Shown piece after piece: positions 41,241 through 50,954 of a DNA stretch of 51,029 bases. The DNA is from an uncultured Granulosicoccus sp. GTDB taxonomy: Bacteria; Pseudomonadota; Gammaproteobacteria; Granulosicoccales; Granulosicoccaceae. The notes beneath the pieces are model-generated. The model was not told the origin of the DNA and did not search any database. It saw only the letters and a program-made list of their open reading frames with translations. The stretch covers positions 1 through 51,029 of the forward strand of contig CANLNQ010000039.1 of the NCBI GenBank assembly GCA_947492525.1. The letters run 5' to 3'. The position numbers were made by a program, and so were the translations under genes. Every line of letters begins with the position of its first letter. Within the stretch, counting starts at the first letter, position 1.

Positions 41241-43001
41241 GTGAAAATCACTGCCACCAAGCCGTTAGCAGCGCTGCTGGCAACCTGCCTGCTGGCATTC
41301 ACCCCCTTGAAGGCCAGTCTGGCAGAAACCACGCTGACCATTACCGGTGTGGAAGGCAATCTCAAAGAGAATATCGAACTGGTAGTCGGCAAGCCTCCCC
41401 CCGTGGAAGACAGCCGCAAATACCGGCGCTATATTGCCGCCCTTCCAGAACAGAGTACCGCGGCTCTGAGTGCACTGGGTTATTACGCAGCCGATGTTGA
41501 GGTGGCCGACCGAACTGATCAAGCGGCAGGCAACACGGTGATTACCGTCAAGGTCGTGCCCAATGACCCGGTGCGCATCAATTCGGTGGCCATTCAGATT
41601 CAGGGCGAGGCGAAAGATGATCCGTCCTACACCCGCATACTTGACGATCTGCCGATCAGGAAAGGGGCAATCTTTGTTTCTGGTCAATACGAGTCCAGCA
41701 AGTCGACTCTGCTGGACCACGCCCAGGATCTGGGTTATTTCCAGTTCGAATTCACCGAAACCACCGTCAGAGTCAGTCGTCGGAAACTGACCGCGGATAT
41801 CGTTCTGACGGCCGACAGCGGGCCTCGTTATACCTTCGGTGACATCATCTTCGAACAGAGCATTTTCAGCCGTACCTTTCTCGAACGCTGGCTACCGTTC
41901 GAAACCGGAGACCCTTACGAATCCAGCCTTATCGGTGAACTGACCCAGAATCTGCAGAACAGCGGTTATTTCCAGAGCGTCAGGGTTGCCCCTCATCAGG
42001 ATCGCCGTTATGGCACCCAGGTACCCATCAAGGTCTCACTGAAAACCCGTGACGAGAATGAAGTGGCTGTGGGTATCGGCTATTCCACCGACACCCTGGC
42101 CCGTGTCAAACTGAACTGGGACAAACCCCTGATCAATCGTCGCGGTCACTCCATTTCCACGCAATTCGGCGTTTCCAGAGACCTGCAGAAAGCCAGTATC
42201 GGTTACCGGATCCCACGCCGAAACGAGCCGCTGTACAACTACTGGGGTATCGAATACGGACTGCTCAACGACACGACCAATGATATAGAGTCATTTCTGA
42301 GCACTTTGAATTTCCAGCGCGTATCCCGAACCTCCAGGCAATGGATAGAGTCCCTTTTCCTGCGCTGGGAACGTGAGACCTTCACCACAGGCGAGAATGG
42401 TGTGGAACAGAGAACTGACCTGGTCATGCCCGGCGTCAGCTACAGCCGCACGCGCAGCAAGGGCTCGCCCTTTCCCACCTGGGGTCAGTCTGCCAATTTT
42501 CAGCTTATGGGAGGGTCCAAGGATGTCTTGTCGACCATCGATTTCCTGAAAGCCACGGGCCAATTCCGCTATCTGCGCGCCATATCCGACCGCAACACAC
42601 TGATTGGCACAGTGCAGTACGGCGTCATCCAGTCCAACAACTACCCACGCGTGCCCTCTACCCAGCGCTTCTTTGCCGGCGGTGATCGCAGCGTGCGCGG
42701 GTTTCGCTACAAGGATATTTCCCCCAAGAACGAAGATGGAGAAGCCATTGGCGGGCGCTTTCTGGAAGTTGCCAGCATTGAATACAATTACCGTTTCCGG
42801 GATCTGTGGAGCGCGGCTGTATTCACCGATGCAGGTCGTGCTTTCAACACTTATAGCGATGGCTACTCCGTGGGCGCCGGTATCGGACTGCGCTGGCAGT
42901 CGCCGGTCGGCGCCTTTCGCATCGATTTCGCCGCGCCCGTTCACGATCCGGAAGACACGGGTGGTTTCCGAATTCACTTGTCACTCGGCCCGGAGTTCTG
43001 A
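41241..43001 (+). CDS. tamA: Translocation and assembly module protein TamA
   Basis: Omp85-family outer-membrane protein that with TamB helps insert outer-membrane proteins and move phospholipids. I take a GTG start at 41241 because it begins a signal peptide (VKITATKPLAALLATCLLAF, cut after LAE near residue 29); the open frame starts upstream at 41160 with another GTG. POTRA-like domains fill about 30-245; the 16-strand barrel follows with the Omp85 motif GGDRSVRGFRY and the family ending (VGAFRIDFAAPVHD ... FRIHLSLGPEF, terminal aromatic). tamB starts 2 bases after its stop. Confidence 0.94.
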   Translation: MKITATKPLAALLATCLLAFTPLKASLAETTLTITGVEGNLKENIELVVGKPPPVEDSRKYRRYIAALPEQSTAALSALGYYAADVEVADRTDQAAGNTVITVKVVPNDPVRINSVAIQIQGEAKDDPSYTRILDDLPIRKGAIFVSGQYESSKSTLLDHAQDLGYFQFEFTETTVRVSRRKLTADIVLTADSGPRYTFGDIIFEQSIFSRTFLERWLPFETGDPYESSLIGELTQNLQNSGYFQSVRVAPHQDRRYGTQVPIKVSLKTRDENEVAVGIGYSTDTLARVKLNWDKPLINRRGHSISTQFGVSRDLQKASIGYRIPRRNEPLYNYWGIEYGLLNDTTNDIESFLSTLNFQRVSRTSRQWIESLFLRWERETFTTGENGVEQRTDLVMPGVSYSRTRSKGSPFPTWGQSANFQLMGGSKDVLSTIDFLKATGQFRYLRAISDRNTLIGTVQYGVIQSNNYPRVPSTQRFFAGGDRSVRGFRYKDISPKNEDGEAIGGRFLEVASIEYNYRFRDLWSAAVFTDAGRAFNTYSDGYSVGAGIGLRWQSPVGAFRIDFAAPVHDPEDTGGFRIHLSLGPEF

Positions 43002-43003
43002 GC

Positions 43004-46000
43004 ATGAGAAAACTCGTCAAGTGGTTGGGACGGTCGATTCTGGCAATGCTGATTCTGGTACTGCTTGCCATCGGCGTCGTCGCGTTTCTGCTGGGTACCG
43101 ACACGGGCTTCAACACCGTGACTACGCAGCTGAGCCAACGTGTGCAGGGACTGGATCTGGGCACAGTGAACGGCAATCTGAGCAAGGGGCTCGGCAGCAA
43201 TGACGTCTCGTTCCGCAATGACAGCATGGCCATCCATGCCCGCGGCCTGGATTCCGCATGGCGTCTCTCCTGTCTCAAAGATCGCGAGTTCTGTCTCGAC
43301 AGGATAGTCATCGATGAGCTGGATATCGAGACGTTCGCGACAGACTCGGCACCGCAAACACCGAGCCCTGACACGGTACAGCTGCCTGATATCAAGCTGC
43401 CCATCGATATCACCGCCAATGAAGTCATCATCCGCAAACTGAACTTTCAAGCACCTGGCGACGCCCCAGTGCAGGTCCTCGAGAACATTCAGCTATCAGC
43501 TCGCACGCGCGGTAGCGAGCTACAGGTGGAGAATCTGTCTCTGGCCTATCAGGATTACGATGCCAGCGTCAACGGCGACATCACGCTCGCTGATGACTAT
43601 CCGCTGAACCTGACGCTGACGCTGAATGCCGCAGATCTCATTCCCGACACACTGCCCGAGGGTGATGGCGCGCAGCCTGCCACCGTCATGGTGCAACTGG
43701 ATAACAGCCTGCGCCACCTCGATATCAACACGTCTATATCGGGAATCGTCAACGCTACCCTGACAGCTTCGGTACAACCGCTGGAGAAGAATCTGCCGGC
43801 ATCGATCACCCTGGTCAGCGACAACATCGGCTGGCCCATCCAGTCCATGGAGCAGGTACAGGCCAGCGATGTCTCCATCACGGTAGACGGTACGCTCGAC
43901 GACTACCGTATTGACCTGACCACTGACATCGATGGTACGCAAGTGCCTGCCAGCAGACTGTCATTGTCGGGTGTGGCGAATACCGAGCGCCTGTCCCTGC
44001 CCGATATCGATTTACGTACTCTGGGCGGTACCGCTCTGGGCAGTGCCAATGTGTCGTGGAAGGATCTGCTGCAGTGGGATACGCAATGGGCGCTTTCGAA
44101 TATCGATCCCTCGCTCCAGTTTCCTGATGTCAGTGGCAGCCTCAATGGCAACATTCAAGCCTCTGGAGAAGTCAACGACGGCAACTGGTCTCTGGCGTTG
44201 CCCACAGCTACCATCGACGGCACCCTGAGAGGCTACCCGTTTTCCCTCGATGCCAGTTTGTCCAAGGCTCTGGACAACGTCTGGCTGATAGACAGGATAC
44301 AACTGAACAATGAACAGAATCTGATCGATGCCAGTGGCAGAATCAGCGATCGCTGGGATATCAAGGCGGACCTCAAACTACCACAGTTGCAGAATCTGAT
44401 GCCGGAGCTGGCGGGTGGTTTCAACGCCGACCTGACGATGACAGGCCCATTGCAAACACCCGATATCGATTTGATTGCCAGCTCATCCGTGGCCAAGTAC
44501 AACGACATTGTCGTTCAGGGCATCAGCATCAAGGCGGACATCAAGCAACTGTTTGCCGAGCAGAGTCGTCTGGTGCTGGCTGTCGGAACTTTGCAGAGTG
44601 GTACGCAGAAAGTACAGAATACACGTCTGACCCTGACGGGCCAGCTGGACGAACATGAGCTGAGCTTCTTTGCTGATGGCCCGGATGCCACGACCATCGA
44701 CCTCACCGCCCATGGCGCGCTGAGCAAGGCCTTCGATTGGAACGGCAGTCTGGACAGCGTCAAGCTTGAAGTGCCGGCGCACGATATCCAGCTTGCCCAG
44801 CCAACCGCCCTGAGCTGGAACCACGAGACGAAGAAATTCGCCGTGGATGCCCACTGCTGGACGACAGAAGGTAGCAATCTGTGCCTGGAGAACAAGGTCG
44901 TCGCAGAACCCAGTGGCCATGCCAGCGTTTCACTGGATCAATACGCTCTGGAACGATTGAACGCCTTCATGCCGGCTGAAACGACCTTGTTGGGCAGCTT
45001 GCAGATGAACGCCGATATCGACTGGGGTGAAGACCAGCCAGGCGGGTTTTCTGCCACGATCTATACACAGGTCATTGATGGTGGTGCGCGGGTGTCTGAT
45101 GCCGACGACAACCCGGTGACCTTCACCTACGATCAACTGAGCCTCGACACCTGGGTGAATCCGGCGTCCATCGATGTTCAACTCAACGTGAGTTCGGAAG
45201 ATCTGGGGCAAGCCGACATCGTTCTGCAGATGGATCCCTCTGGCGAGGCCAAGCCGATCAATGGCACGGTGGCCTTGAATGGGCTTGATATCGGCATCGC
45301 CAAGGCCTTCCTACCGGATTTCGATGACATCAGCGGCACCATCAGCATCGATGGCAAGGTGTCCGGACAGCTGACCGATCCCCGATTCGATGGTGAACTG
45401 GTATTGGACGATCCCAGACTGCGTGCCGAGTTTCTGCCCCTGCCACTGACCGGTGGACGCATTGTCACAACCGTCAAAGGCAAGCGAGCTGTCATCGACG
45501 GCGGGTTGCAGAGCGATGAAGGCAGCATCGCCATCGAAGGCAGTGCCAACTGGCAGGACCTCACCGCCTGGCGTGCCGATGTCGATCTTGATGGGCAGAA
45601 ACTCAATCTGCAAAGCGATCCACTGCAGGAATCCGAAGTCAATCACCAGATTCAGATAAGAGCCCGACCCGGCGTGATACGGATAGATGGCGACATCGAG
45701 ATCCCCATGGCAAGCATCGATGTGGAAGACCTGCCTCAGGGTGCCGCCAGCGTCTCCAGTGATGTCGTGGTTGTCGAGGATATCGAAGAGAATGAACGTG
45801 AAGAGGCAGCAAACCCTCCGAGCAATACGAAACTGCAGATGGCGCTGAACATCGCGCTTGGTGATGAGGTCAATCTGTCGGCGTACGGACTGACTGCGCG
45901 ACTGACCGGAGATATGGATGTGCGCATGACCAGCCCGAAGCCTGTGCAGCTGGGCGGCGAGATCGAAGTGGTCGATGGTATCTACAAGCAATATGGGCAG

Positions 46001-46546
46001 AACCTTCAAGCCGATGGGCAGATTCTTTTCGTGGGTCCGGTCAACCAGACGCGGCTGGCGATCGACGCCGTTCGGGAGATCGATACGGAAGACCCCACAC
46101 GCACGGCCGGATTGCGTATCACCGGTACGGTCGCCGATCCCGAGATCACCCTGTTTACCGAACCGGATGACAAATCCGAGGATGCCATTCTGTCCTATAT
46201 CGTCCTGGGTAGAGATATCAACGAGACCAACGATCAGGAAGCCAATCTGCTGGCCACAGCGGCTCTGGCGCTGACGGTCAAGGGAGGTCGCAACATCGCC
46301 GGTGGCATTGCCGACGCGCTGGGGGTTCAGGACTTTTCACTGGAAACCCGTGGAAGCGGCGACGATACCGAGCTGGTTGTGAGCGGGAGGCTCAATGATC
46401 GTCTGCTGCTGCGCTACGGACGCAGCGTCTTTGAAACCACCAGCACGCTGTATCTGCGCTACGACCTGACCAAGAAACTCTACCTGGAAGCCGCCCAAGG
46501 CGCCGTCGATCAAGCCGTAGACATCTTCTACTCCTTTTCCTTCTGA
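43004..46546 (+). CDS. tamB: Translocation and assembly module protein TamB
   Basis: Inner-membrane-anchored, periplasm-spanning AsmA-like protein that partners TamA. The 1180-residue product has one N-terminal membrane helix (SILAMLILVLLAIGVVAFLLG), a long repeat-rich beta-helical body, and the conserved TamB/DUF490 C-terminal domain (about 820-1180) ending in VDIFYSFSF. The near-contact with tamA (two bases) indicates coupled translation. An 18-bp tandem repeat begins 8 bases after the stop. Confidence 0.94.
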   Translation: MRKLVKWLGRSILAMLILVLLAIGVVAFLLGTDTGFNTVTTQLSQRVQGLDLGTVNGNLSKGLGSNDVSFRNDSMAIHARGLDSAWRLSCLKDREFCLDRIVIDELDIETFATDSAPQTPSPDTVQLPDIKLPIDITANEVIIRKLNFQAPGDAPVQVLENIQLSARTRGSELQVENLSLAYQDYDASVNGDITLADDYPLNLTLTLNAADLIPDTLPEGDGAQPATVMVQLDNSLRHLDINTSISGIVNATLTASVQPLEKNLPASITLVSDNIGWPIQSMEQVQASDVSITVDGTLDDYRIDLTTDIDGTQVPASRLSLSGVANTERLSLPDIDLRTLGGTALGSANVSWKDLLQWDTQWALSNIDPSLQFPDVSGSLNGNIQASGEVNDGNWSLALPTATIDGTLRGYPFSLDASLSKALDNVWLIDRIQLNNEQNLIDASGRISDRWDIKADLKLPQLQNLMPELAGGFNADLTMTGPLQTPDIDLIASSSVAKYNDIVVQGISIKADIKQLFAEQSRLVLAVGTLQSGTQKVQNTRLTLTGQLDEHELSFFADGPDATTIDLTAHGALSKAFDWNGSLDSVKLEVPAHDIQLAQPTALSWNHETKKFAVDAHCWTTEGSNLCLENKVVAEPSGHASVSLDQYALERLNAFMPAETTLLGSLQMNADIDWGEDQPGGFSATIYTQVIDGGARVSDADDNPVTFTYDQLSLDTWVNPASIDVQLNVSSEDLGQADIVLQMDPSGEAKPINGTVALNGLDIGIAKAFLPDFDDISGTISIDGKVSGQLTDPRFDGELVLDDPRLRAEFLPLPLTGGRIVTTVKGKRAVIDGGLQSDEGSIAIEGSANWQDLTAWRADVDLDGQKLNLQSDPLQESEVNHQIQIRARPGVIRIDGDIEIPMASIDVEDLPQGAASVSSDVVVVEDIEENEREEAANPPSNTKLQMALNIALGDEVNLSAYGLTARLTGDMDVRMTSPKPVQLGGEIEVVDGIYKQYGQNLQADGQILFVGPVNQTRLAIDAVREIDTEDPTRTAGLRITGTVADPEITLFTEPDDKSEDAILSYIVLGRDINETNDQEANLLATAALALTVKGGRNIAGGIADALGVQDFSLETRGSGDDTELVVSGRLNDRLLLRYGRSVFETTSTLYLRYDLTKKLYLEAAQGAVDQAVDIFYSFSF

Positions 46547-46554
46547 CACCACCA

Positions 46555-46639
46555 GAGGTCGGACCACAAACGGAGGTCGGACCATGAATGGAGGTCGGAC
46601 CACGAACCGGGGTCGGACCATGAACCATGGTCCGACCTC
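46555..46639. repeat. 18-bp tandem repeat with terminal inverted copy
   Basis: Four copies at exact 18-base spacing (46555, 46573, 46591, 46609) with core GAGGTCGGACCA (the last is GGGGTCGGACCA), then a perfect inverted core TGGTCCGACCTC at 46628-46639. The last direct copy and the inverted core form a strong hairpin with a three-base AAC loop, which may act as the tamB terminator. Confidence 0.9.
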
Positions 46640-46707
46640 ACCTCTTCAACGCCTGTTTTTGCGGTGGTGTGCTATACACTTGATAAAACAACACAAAAGA
46701 CAACTCA

Positions 46708-47892
46708 ATGGCTCATGTGACCGACCAGAATCCGGATGAACTCTATTCTCAGGCACTCTATATAGACACAACCGAAGCTCTGGTAGAACTGTGCGAGCAG
46801 CTGAAGCAGCGCCCCTATATCGCCATCGATACGGAATTCCTGCGCGAGCGCACCTATCGCCCTGAACTCTGTCTGGTACAGGTCAAACATGAAGAACTGC
46901 TGGCCTGCATAGATACCCTGGCCATTGACGACCTGACAGCACTGACCGCGCTGCTGCTTGACTCATCCGTTACCAAGGTCTTCCACGCAGCGTCTCAGGA
47001 TCTGGAGATCTTCTACCTACTGGCAAAAAAAGTCCCCACCCCCCTGTTCGACACTCAGACCGCTGCACCGCTACTCGGCTACAACGAGCAGATCGGCTAC
47101 GGCAATCTGGTGAAGGAACATCTGGGTATAGAGCTGGCCAAGACACATACGCGTGCGGACTGGACTCGTCGCCCCCTGCCTCGACAGCAGATCACCTATG
47201 CGCTGGACGATGTCATCTATCTGGAGGCGCTGTATCTGGACATGAACAGTCAACTCAAGGAACTGGGCAGACTGGATTGGTTGCAGCCCGAGTTCGACGA
47301 TGCTGCCCGCGTGGAGAAGTATGACCAGCCCGCCGGTGAGCGATGGAAGAAGATTCGGAATATCCAGCGCTACAAGGGCCCGGCTCTTTCCATTATCCAG
47401 GCCCTGGCCAAATGGCGGGAAATCAAGGCGCGCGAAATCAATCAACCACGCAACTGGCTGTTGAAGGACGATGTATTGCTGAACATCGCTCAGCAGCAAC
47501 CGGATTCGGCTTCCGAGCTGAGTCACATCAGAAGTCTGGAGCGGAAAACCCGCGAACGCTTCGGCGACGAGATTCTCGCCGTGGTGGACGCCGCAAAGGA
47601 TCAGACGCCAGAGCCTCTGCCGCCGTTCAGCAAGAAGCAGAAACTCAATGGCGTCAATCAGGCACGGGTGCAACTGCTCAACACCTGGGTATTTCAGCGC
47701 AGCCAGGAACTGGGAATTGCCCCGGGCATTCTTGCGCCACAGAAGTTGCTGGAGAAGATGGTGACAGCAGATGGGCGGGCGGCTCTGAGTGGCTGGCGAG
47801 ACCCTTTGCTGGGCGACGACCTCACAGCGCTACTGGAAGGTCAGGCGAAAATATCCAATACACCCAAAGGTCTTGTGTTGACGGCGGCATGA
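46708..47892 (+). CDS. rnd: Ribonuclease D
   Basis: 3'-5' exoribonuclease that trims tRNA precursors. DEDDy motifs: Asp41 and Glu43 in AIDTEFLRERTY, the middle Asp in VFHAASQDLEIF, and the Tyr-Asp pair in QITYALDDVIYLEALY. One or two HRDC domains fill the C-terminal half (LSIIQALAKWREIKAREINQPRNWLLKDDVLLNIA). The 394 residues fit the family (375 in E. coli). Confidence 0.95.
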   Translation: MAHVTDQNPDELYSQALYIDTTEALVELCEQLKQRPYIAIDTEFLRERTYRPELCLVQVKHEELLACIDTLAIDDLTALTALLLDSSVTKVFHAASQDLEIFYLLAKKVPTPLFDTQTAAPLLGYNEQIGYGNLVKEHLGIELAKTHTRADWTRRPLPRQQITYALDDVIYLEALYLDMNSQLKELGRLDWLQPEFDDAARVEKYDQPAGERWKKIRNIQRYKGPALSIIQALAKWREIKAREINQPRNWLLKDDVLLNIAQQQPDSASELSHIRSLERKTRERFGDEILAVVDAAKDQTPEPLPPFSKKQKLNGVNQARVQLLNTWVFQRSQELGIAPGILAPQKLLEKMVTADGRAALSGWRDPLLGDDLTALLEGQAKISNTPKGLVLTAA

Positions 47893-47965
47893 CGGATGTG
47901 AAACGCTGTTGTAACCTTCAACCTCAGGTTCAAGGACCTACTTCAAGCAAACCCACCGAGTTCCC

Positions 47966-49048
47966 ATGACCTCCTCCAGTACCGCTGTAACGCTTAATCG
48001 TCCGCTGTCCAACACCAATATTCTCGCGGAAAAGACACTTGTCTCTCCGGATACCCTCAAACAACGCTATCCGAGAACCGAAAACGCCAGCCAGACCATT
48101 GAAGCCGGTCGTGCCAGCGTCGAGGCCATCCTCGATGGTCGGGACAAGCGCCTGCTTGCCGTGGTGGGACCTTGCTCCATCCATGATGTGGACATGGCCA
48201 AGGACTACGCGAAGCGATTGCTGGCCCTGCGAGAGCAGGTCGCCGATCGTATCGAACTGGTCATGCGGGTATATTTCGAAAAGCCGCGTACCACAGTCGG
48301 TTGGAAGGGCCTGATCAACGACCCGCATCTGGATGACAGCTTCGATATCGAAACCGGCTTGTCACGCGCCCGGGAACTGCTGGTGTGGCTGGCCGACAAT
48401 GGTATGCCGACCGGAACCGAAGCGCTCGACCCCATCAGCCCGCAGTACCTGTCAGACCTGTTCACCTGGTCTGCCATTGGCGCCAGAACCACCGAATCGC
48501 AGACACACCGTGAAATGTCCAGTGGCTTGTCCACCGCCGTAGGCTTCAAGAACGGAACGGATGGAGGCCTGGAAGTTGCCCTCAACGCCATGCAATCCGC
48601 CGCCAACCCGCACAGTTTCCTCGGCATCGACGCGCGTGGACAGGCCACGGTACTCAAGACGCGCGGCAATGCCTATGGTCATATCATTCTGCGCGGCGGC
48701 AACGAAGGACCCAACTACGACTCGGTGAATGTTTCACTGGCCGAGCAGGCCATGGAAAAAGCCGGCTTGCCCAAGCGCATCATGATCGATTGCTCACACG
48801 CCAACGCGAACAAGGATCACAACCGACAGCCTCTGGTTGCCCACAATGTGGCCGATCAACTGGCAGCCGGCAACGAATCGATCATCGGCATCATGCTCGA
48901 ATCCCATATCAATGCTGGCAACCAGTCGCTGAAGAACCCTGCAGACCTTGAATACGGTGTCTCCATTACAGACGCCTGTATCGATTGGGATACCACGGAA
49001 GAACTCATGAAGGAACTGCATGGTGTTCTGGCTGGCAGATTTCAGTAA
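47966..49048 (+). CDS. 3-deoxy-7-phosphoheptulonate synthase (class I DAHP synthase)
   Basis: First enzyme of the shikimate pathway, joining phosphoenolpyruvate and erythrose 4-phosphate. The 360-residue protein has class I motifs: VVGPCSIHD (metal ligand Cys), YFEKPRTTVGWKGLINDP, the HSFLGID and RGGNEGPNYD segments and IDCSHANANKDH. Which aromatic amino acid inhibits it (AroF, AroG or AroH type) cannot be told by eye. No TyrR or TrpR operator is recognised upstream. Confidence 0.95.
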   Translation: MTSSSTAVTLNRPLSNTNILAEKTLVSPDTLKQRYPRTENASQTIEAGRASVEAILDGRDKRLLAVVGPCSIHDVDMAKDYAKRLLALREQVADRIELVMRVYFEKPRTTVGWKGLINDPHLDDSFDIETGLSRARELLVWLADNGMPTGTEALDPISPQYLSDLFTWSAIGARTTESQTHREMSSGLSTAVGFKNGTDGGLEVALNAMQSAANPHSFLGIDARGQATVLKTRGNAYGHIILRGGNEGPNYDSVNVSLAEQAMEKAGLPKRIMIDCSHANANKDHNRQPLVAHNVADQLAAGNESIIGIMLESHINAGNQSLKNPADLEYGVSITDACIDWDTTEELMKELHGVLAGRFQ

Positions 49049-49051
49049 GGC

Positions 49052-49840
49052 ATGAGCAGTCAATCTTCATCCCGGTCGCGCGACTCCATCTTTGCCGCGC
49101 CACTGGGTGACATTGAAGGGTTTCGTTTCAACCAGGCGGTTGTCGACGTCTTCCCTGATATGTTGCGGCGTTCCGTACCCGGCTACGAAGCGATCATCAC
49201 GCAGTCAGCGCTGCTGGCCAGTCGTTATGTTCAGCCGGCTACTCATCTCTACGATCTGGGTTCGTCCCTTGGCGCGACGGCCATATCCATGCGCGATGCC
49301 TTGCTGAAAGCAGATCCCGCCCTCAGTGAAGGGTGCGAGATTCATGCGATCGATAATGCGGCTCCCATGATTGAAGCCAGCCGTGAACTGATCGAGCTGC
49401 ATGAAAGTCAACAGGACGCAGCGCACCCACCGGTTCCGATCATCCTGCATGAGGCCAATCTGGAAGAGCATCCGCTGACTCAGGCATCTGTGGTGGCGAT
49501 GAATTTCACGCTGCAGTTCGTCAATCCGTCCGCGCGGGCGGCATTGATGAGCAAGATTGCCGATGCCCTGCAACCGGGTGGCGCTCTGATATTGAGTGAG
49601 AAGGTCTGTTTCGATGACCCTGTGGTCAACGAGATGCACATCGAGATGTACCACGCCTTCAAGAGTCGCAATGGCTACTCCGATCTGGAGATCAGTCAGA
49701 AGCGCACGGCGCTGGAGAATGTGTTGGTGCCCGACACTCTGGAACAGCATCGTGCTCGACTTCTGGACAGTGGTTTCGCCCACTGTTCTGTGTGGTTTCA
49801 GTGTTTCAATTTCGCTTCATTGATCGCCATCAAGGGGTGA
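49052..49840 (+). CDS. cmoA: Carboxy-S-adenosyl-L-methionine synthase
   Basis: CmoA converts SAM and prephenate to carboxy-SAM, the donor used by CmoB. The 262-residue product starts with FAAPLGDIEGFRFNQAVVDVFPDMLRRSVPGY, a CmoA-specific beginning, and has the SAM motif YDLGSSLGATAISM and HAIDNAAPMIE. It lies 3 bases after the DAHP synthase gene, likely co-transcribed; that fits because prephenate is a shikimate-branch product. cmoB follows 108 bases later. Confidence 0.96.
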   Translation: MSSQSSSRSRDSIFAAPLGDIEGFRFNQAVVDVFPDMLRRSVPGYEAIITQSALLASRYVQPATHLYDLGSSLGATAISMRDALLKADPALSEGCEIHAIDNAAPMIEASRELIELHESQQDAAHPPVPIILHEANLEEHPLTQASVVAMNFTLQFVNPSARAALMSKIADALQPGGALILSEKVCFDDPVVNEMHIEMYHAFKSRNGYSDLEISQKRTALENVLVPDTLEQHRARLLDSGFAHCSVWFQCFNFASLIAIKG

Positions 49841-49948
49841 CAGCTGGCACACTGCAGGTTCTGGCACGTCCACACATCGGTGGTCGCGGCATCACATTCA
49901 AACCCGGCGGGTCAGGCCACTCTGACCCGCCAGTAGACTCAGCCTTGC

Positions 49949-50926
49949 ATGTCTGAACTTCAATTCGACGCCAAACAACTGATCACATCGATGGTGGGTA
50001 CTTCGCTGGAGCCTTGGGCAGAAGCCCTGGCAACAGCCGTGCTCAATCAGGGACATGCGCTCAAACACGGTCATCTGCCGCGCTGGGAAAGCGCCGTCAA
50101 GTCGCTTCCCGAGAATACCGGCTCGGGCTGGCGAATCGAGGATGGCGCTGTCTGCACCGCCTCACATCTGGCCTCCGACCAGACAGACGCCCTGGAACAG
50201 GCCCTGTCCGAACTCATGCCCTGGCGCAAGGGCCCATTCCTGATCGGTCCCGTGTTGCTCGATACCGAATGGCGCTCAGACTGGAAATGGGACCGTATCC
50301 TTCCTCATCTGGCCTCCCTGGAGGATCGATTGGTACTGGACGTGGGTTGCGGCAGCGGCTATCACCTCTGGCGCATGCGCGAAGCTGGCGCGAAGCAGGT
50401 GCTGGGCATCGATCCCAGCCTGCTCTACCTGAAGCAATTCGATGCGGTACAACACTACGCTCAGGAACCCGCCTTGCATTTTCTGCCATTGACCATGGAA
50501 GCGCTACCGGAAAACATGCAGGTTTTCGACACTGTTTTCTCCATGGGGGTTCTCTACCACCGGCGCGAACCCATGACCCACCTTGCCGAGCTGCGCCAAG
50601 CCTTGCGGCCGGGCGGCGAACTGGTACTTGAAACGCTGGTCATTCCCGGCGGAGGGGACGCATCCCTGTCCATCGGCGAACGCTATGCCAATATGCGAAA
50701 CATCTACGAGCTACCGACCGTGGAACATCTCGAGAACTGGGTTGAGGCGGCCGGATTCGGCGACATTCGTACAGTTTCCGTTCAGGAGACCAGCCTGGAA
50801 GAACAACGCCGGTCTCACTGGATGCAATCGCATTCGCTTGAACAGGCCTTGCGCACCGATGACCCCTCGCTCACCATTGAGGGCTACCCTCGCCCCGTTC
50901 GCGCAGTCTTGCTCGCAACTGCTTGA
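49949..50926 (+). CDS. cmoB: tRNA 5-carboxymethoxyuridine methyltransferase CmoB
   Basis: CmoB transfers the carboxymethyl group of carboxy-SAM to 5-hydroxyuridine 34 of tRNA, making cmo5U in wobble position. The 325-residue product has the Rossmann motif VLDVGCGSGYHLWRM, VLGIDPSLLYLKQFDAVQ, the FDTVFSMGVLYHRREPM block and the GGELVLETLVIPG strand, all typical of CmoB. The N-terminal helical part is RNA binding in the family. cmoA-cmoB adjacency is standard. Confidence 0.96.
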   Translation: MSELQFDAKQLITSMVGTSLEPWAEALATAVLNQGHALKHGHLPRWESAVKSLPENTGSGWRIEDGAVCTASHLASDQTDALEQALSELMPWRKGPFLIGPVLLDTEWRSDWKWDRILPHLASLEDRLVLDVGCGSGYHLWRMREAGAKQVLGIDPSLLYLKQFDAVQHYAQEPALHFLPLTMEALPENMQVFDTVFSMGVLYHRREPMTHLAELRQALRPGGELVLETLVIPGGGDASLSIGERYANMRNIYELPTVEHLENWVEAAGFGDIRTVSVQETSLEEQRRSHWMQSHSLEQALRTDDPSLTIEGYPRPVRAVLLATA

Positions 50927-50954
50927 GGTTCTTTGTCCGATAGCCGGTGTGTCC

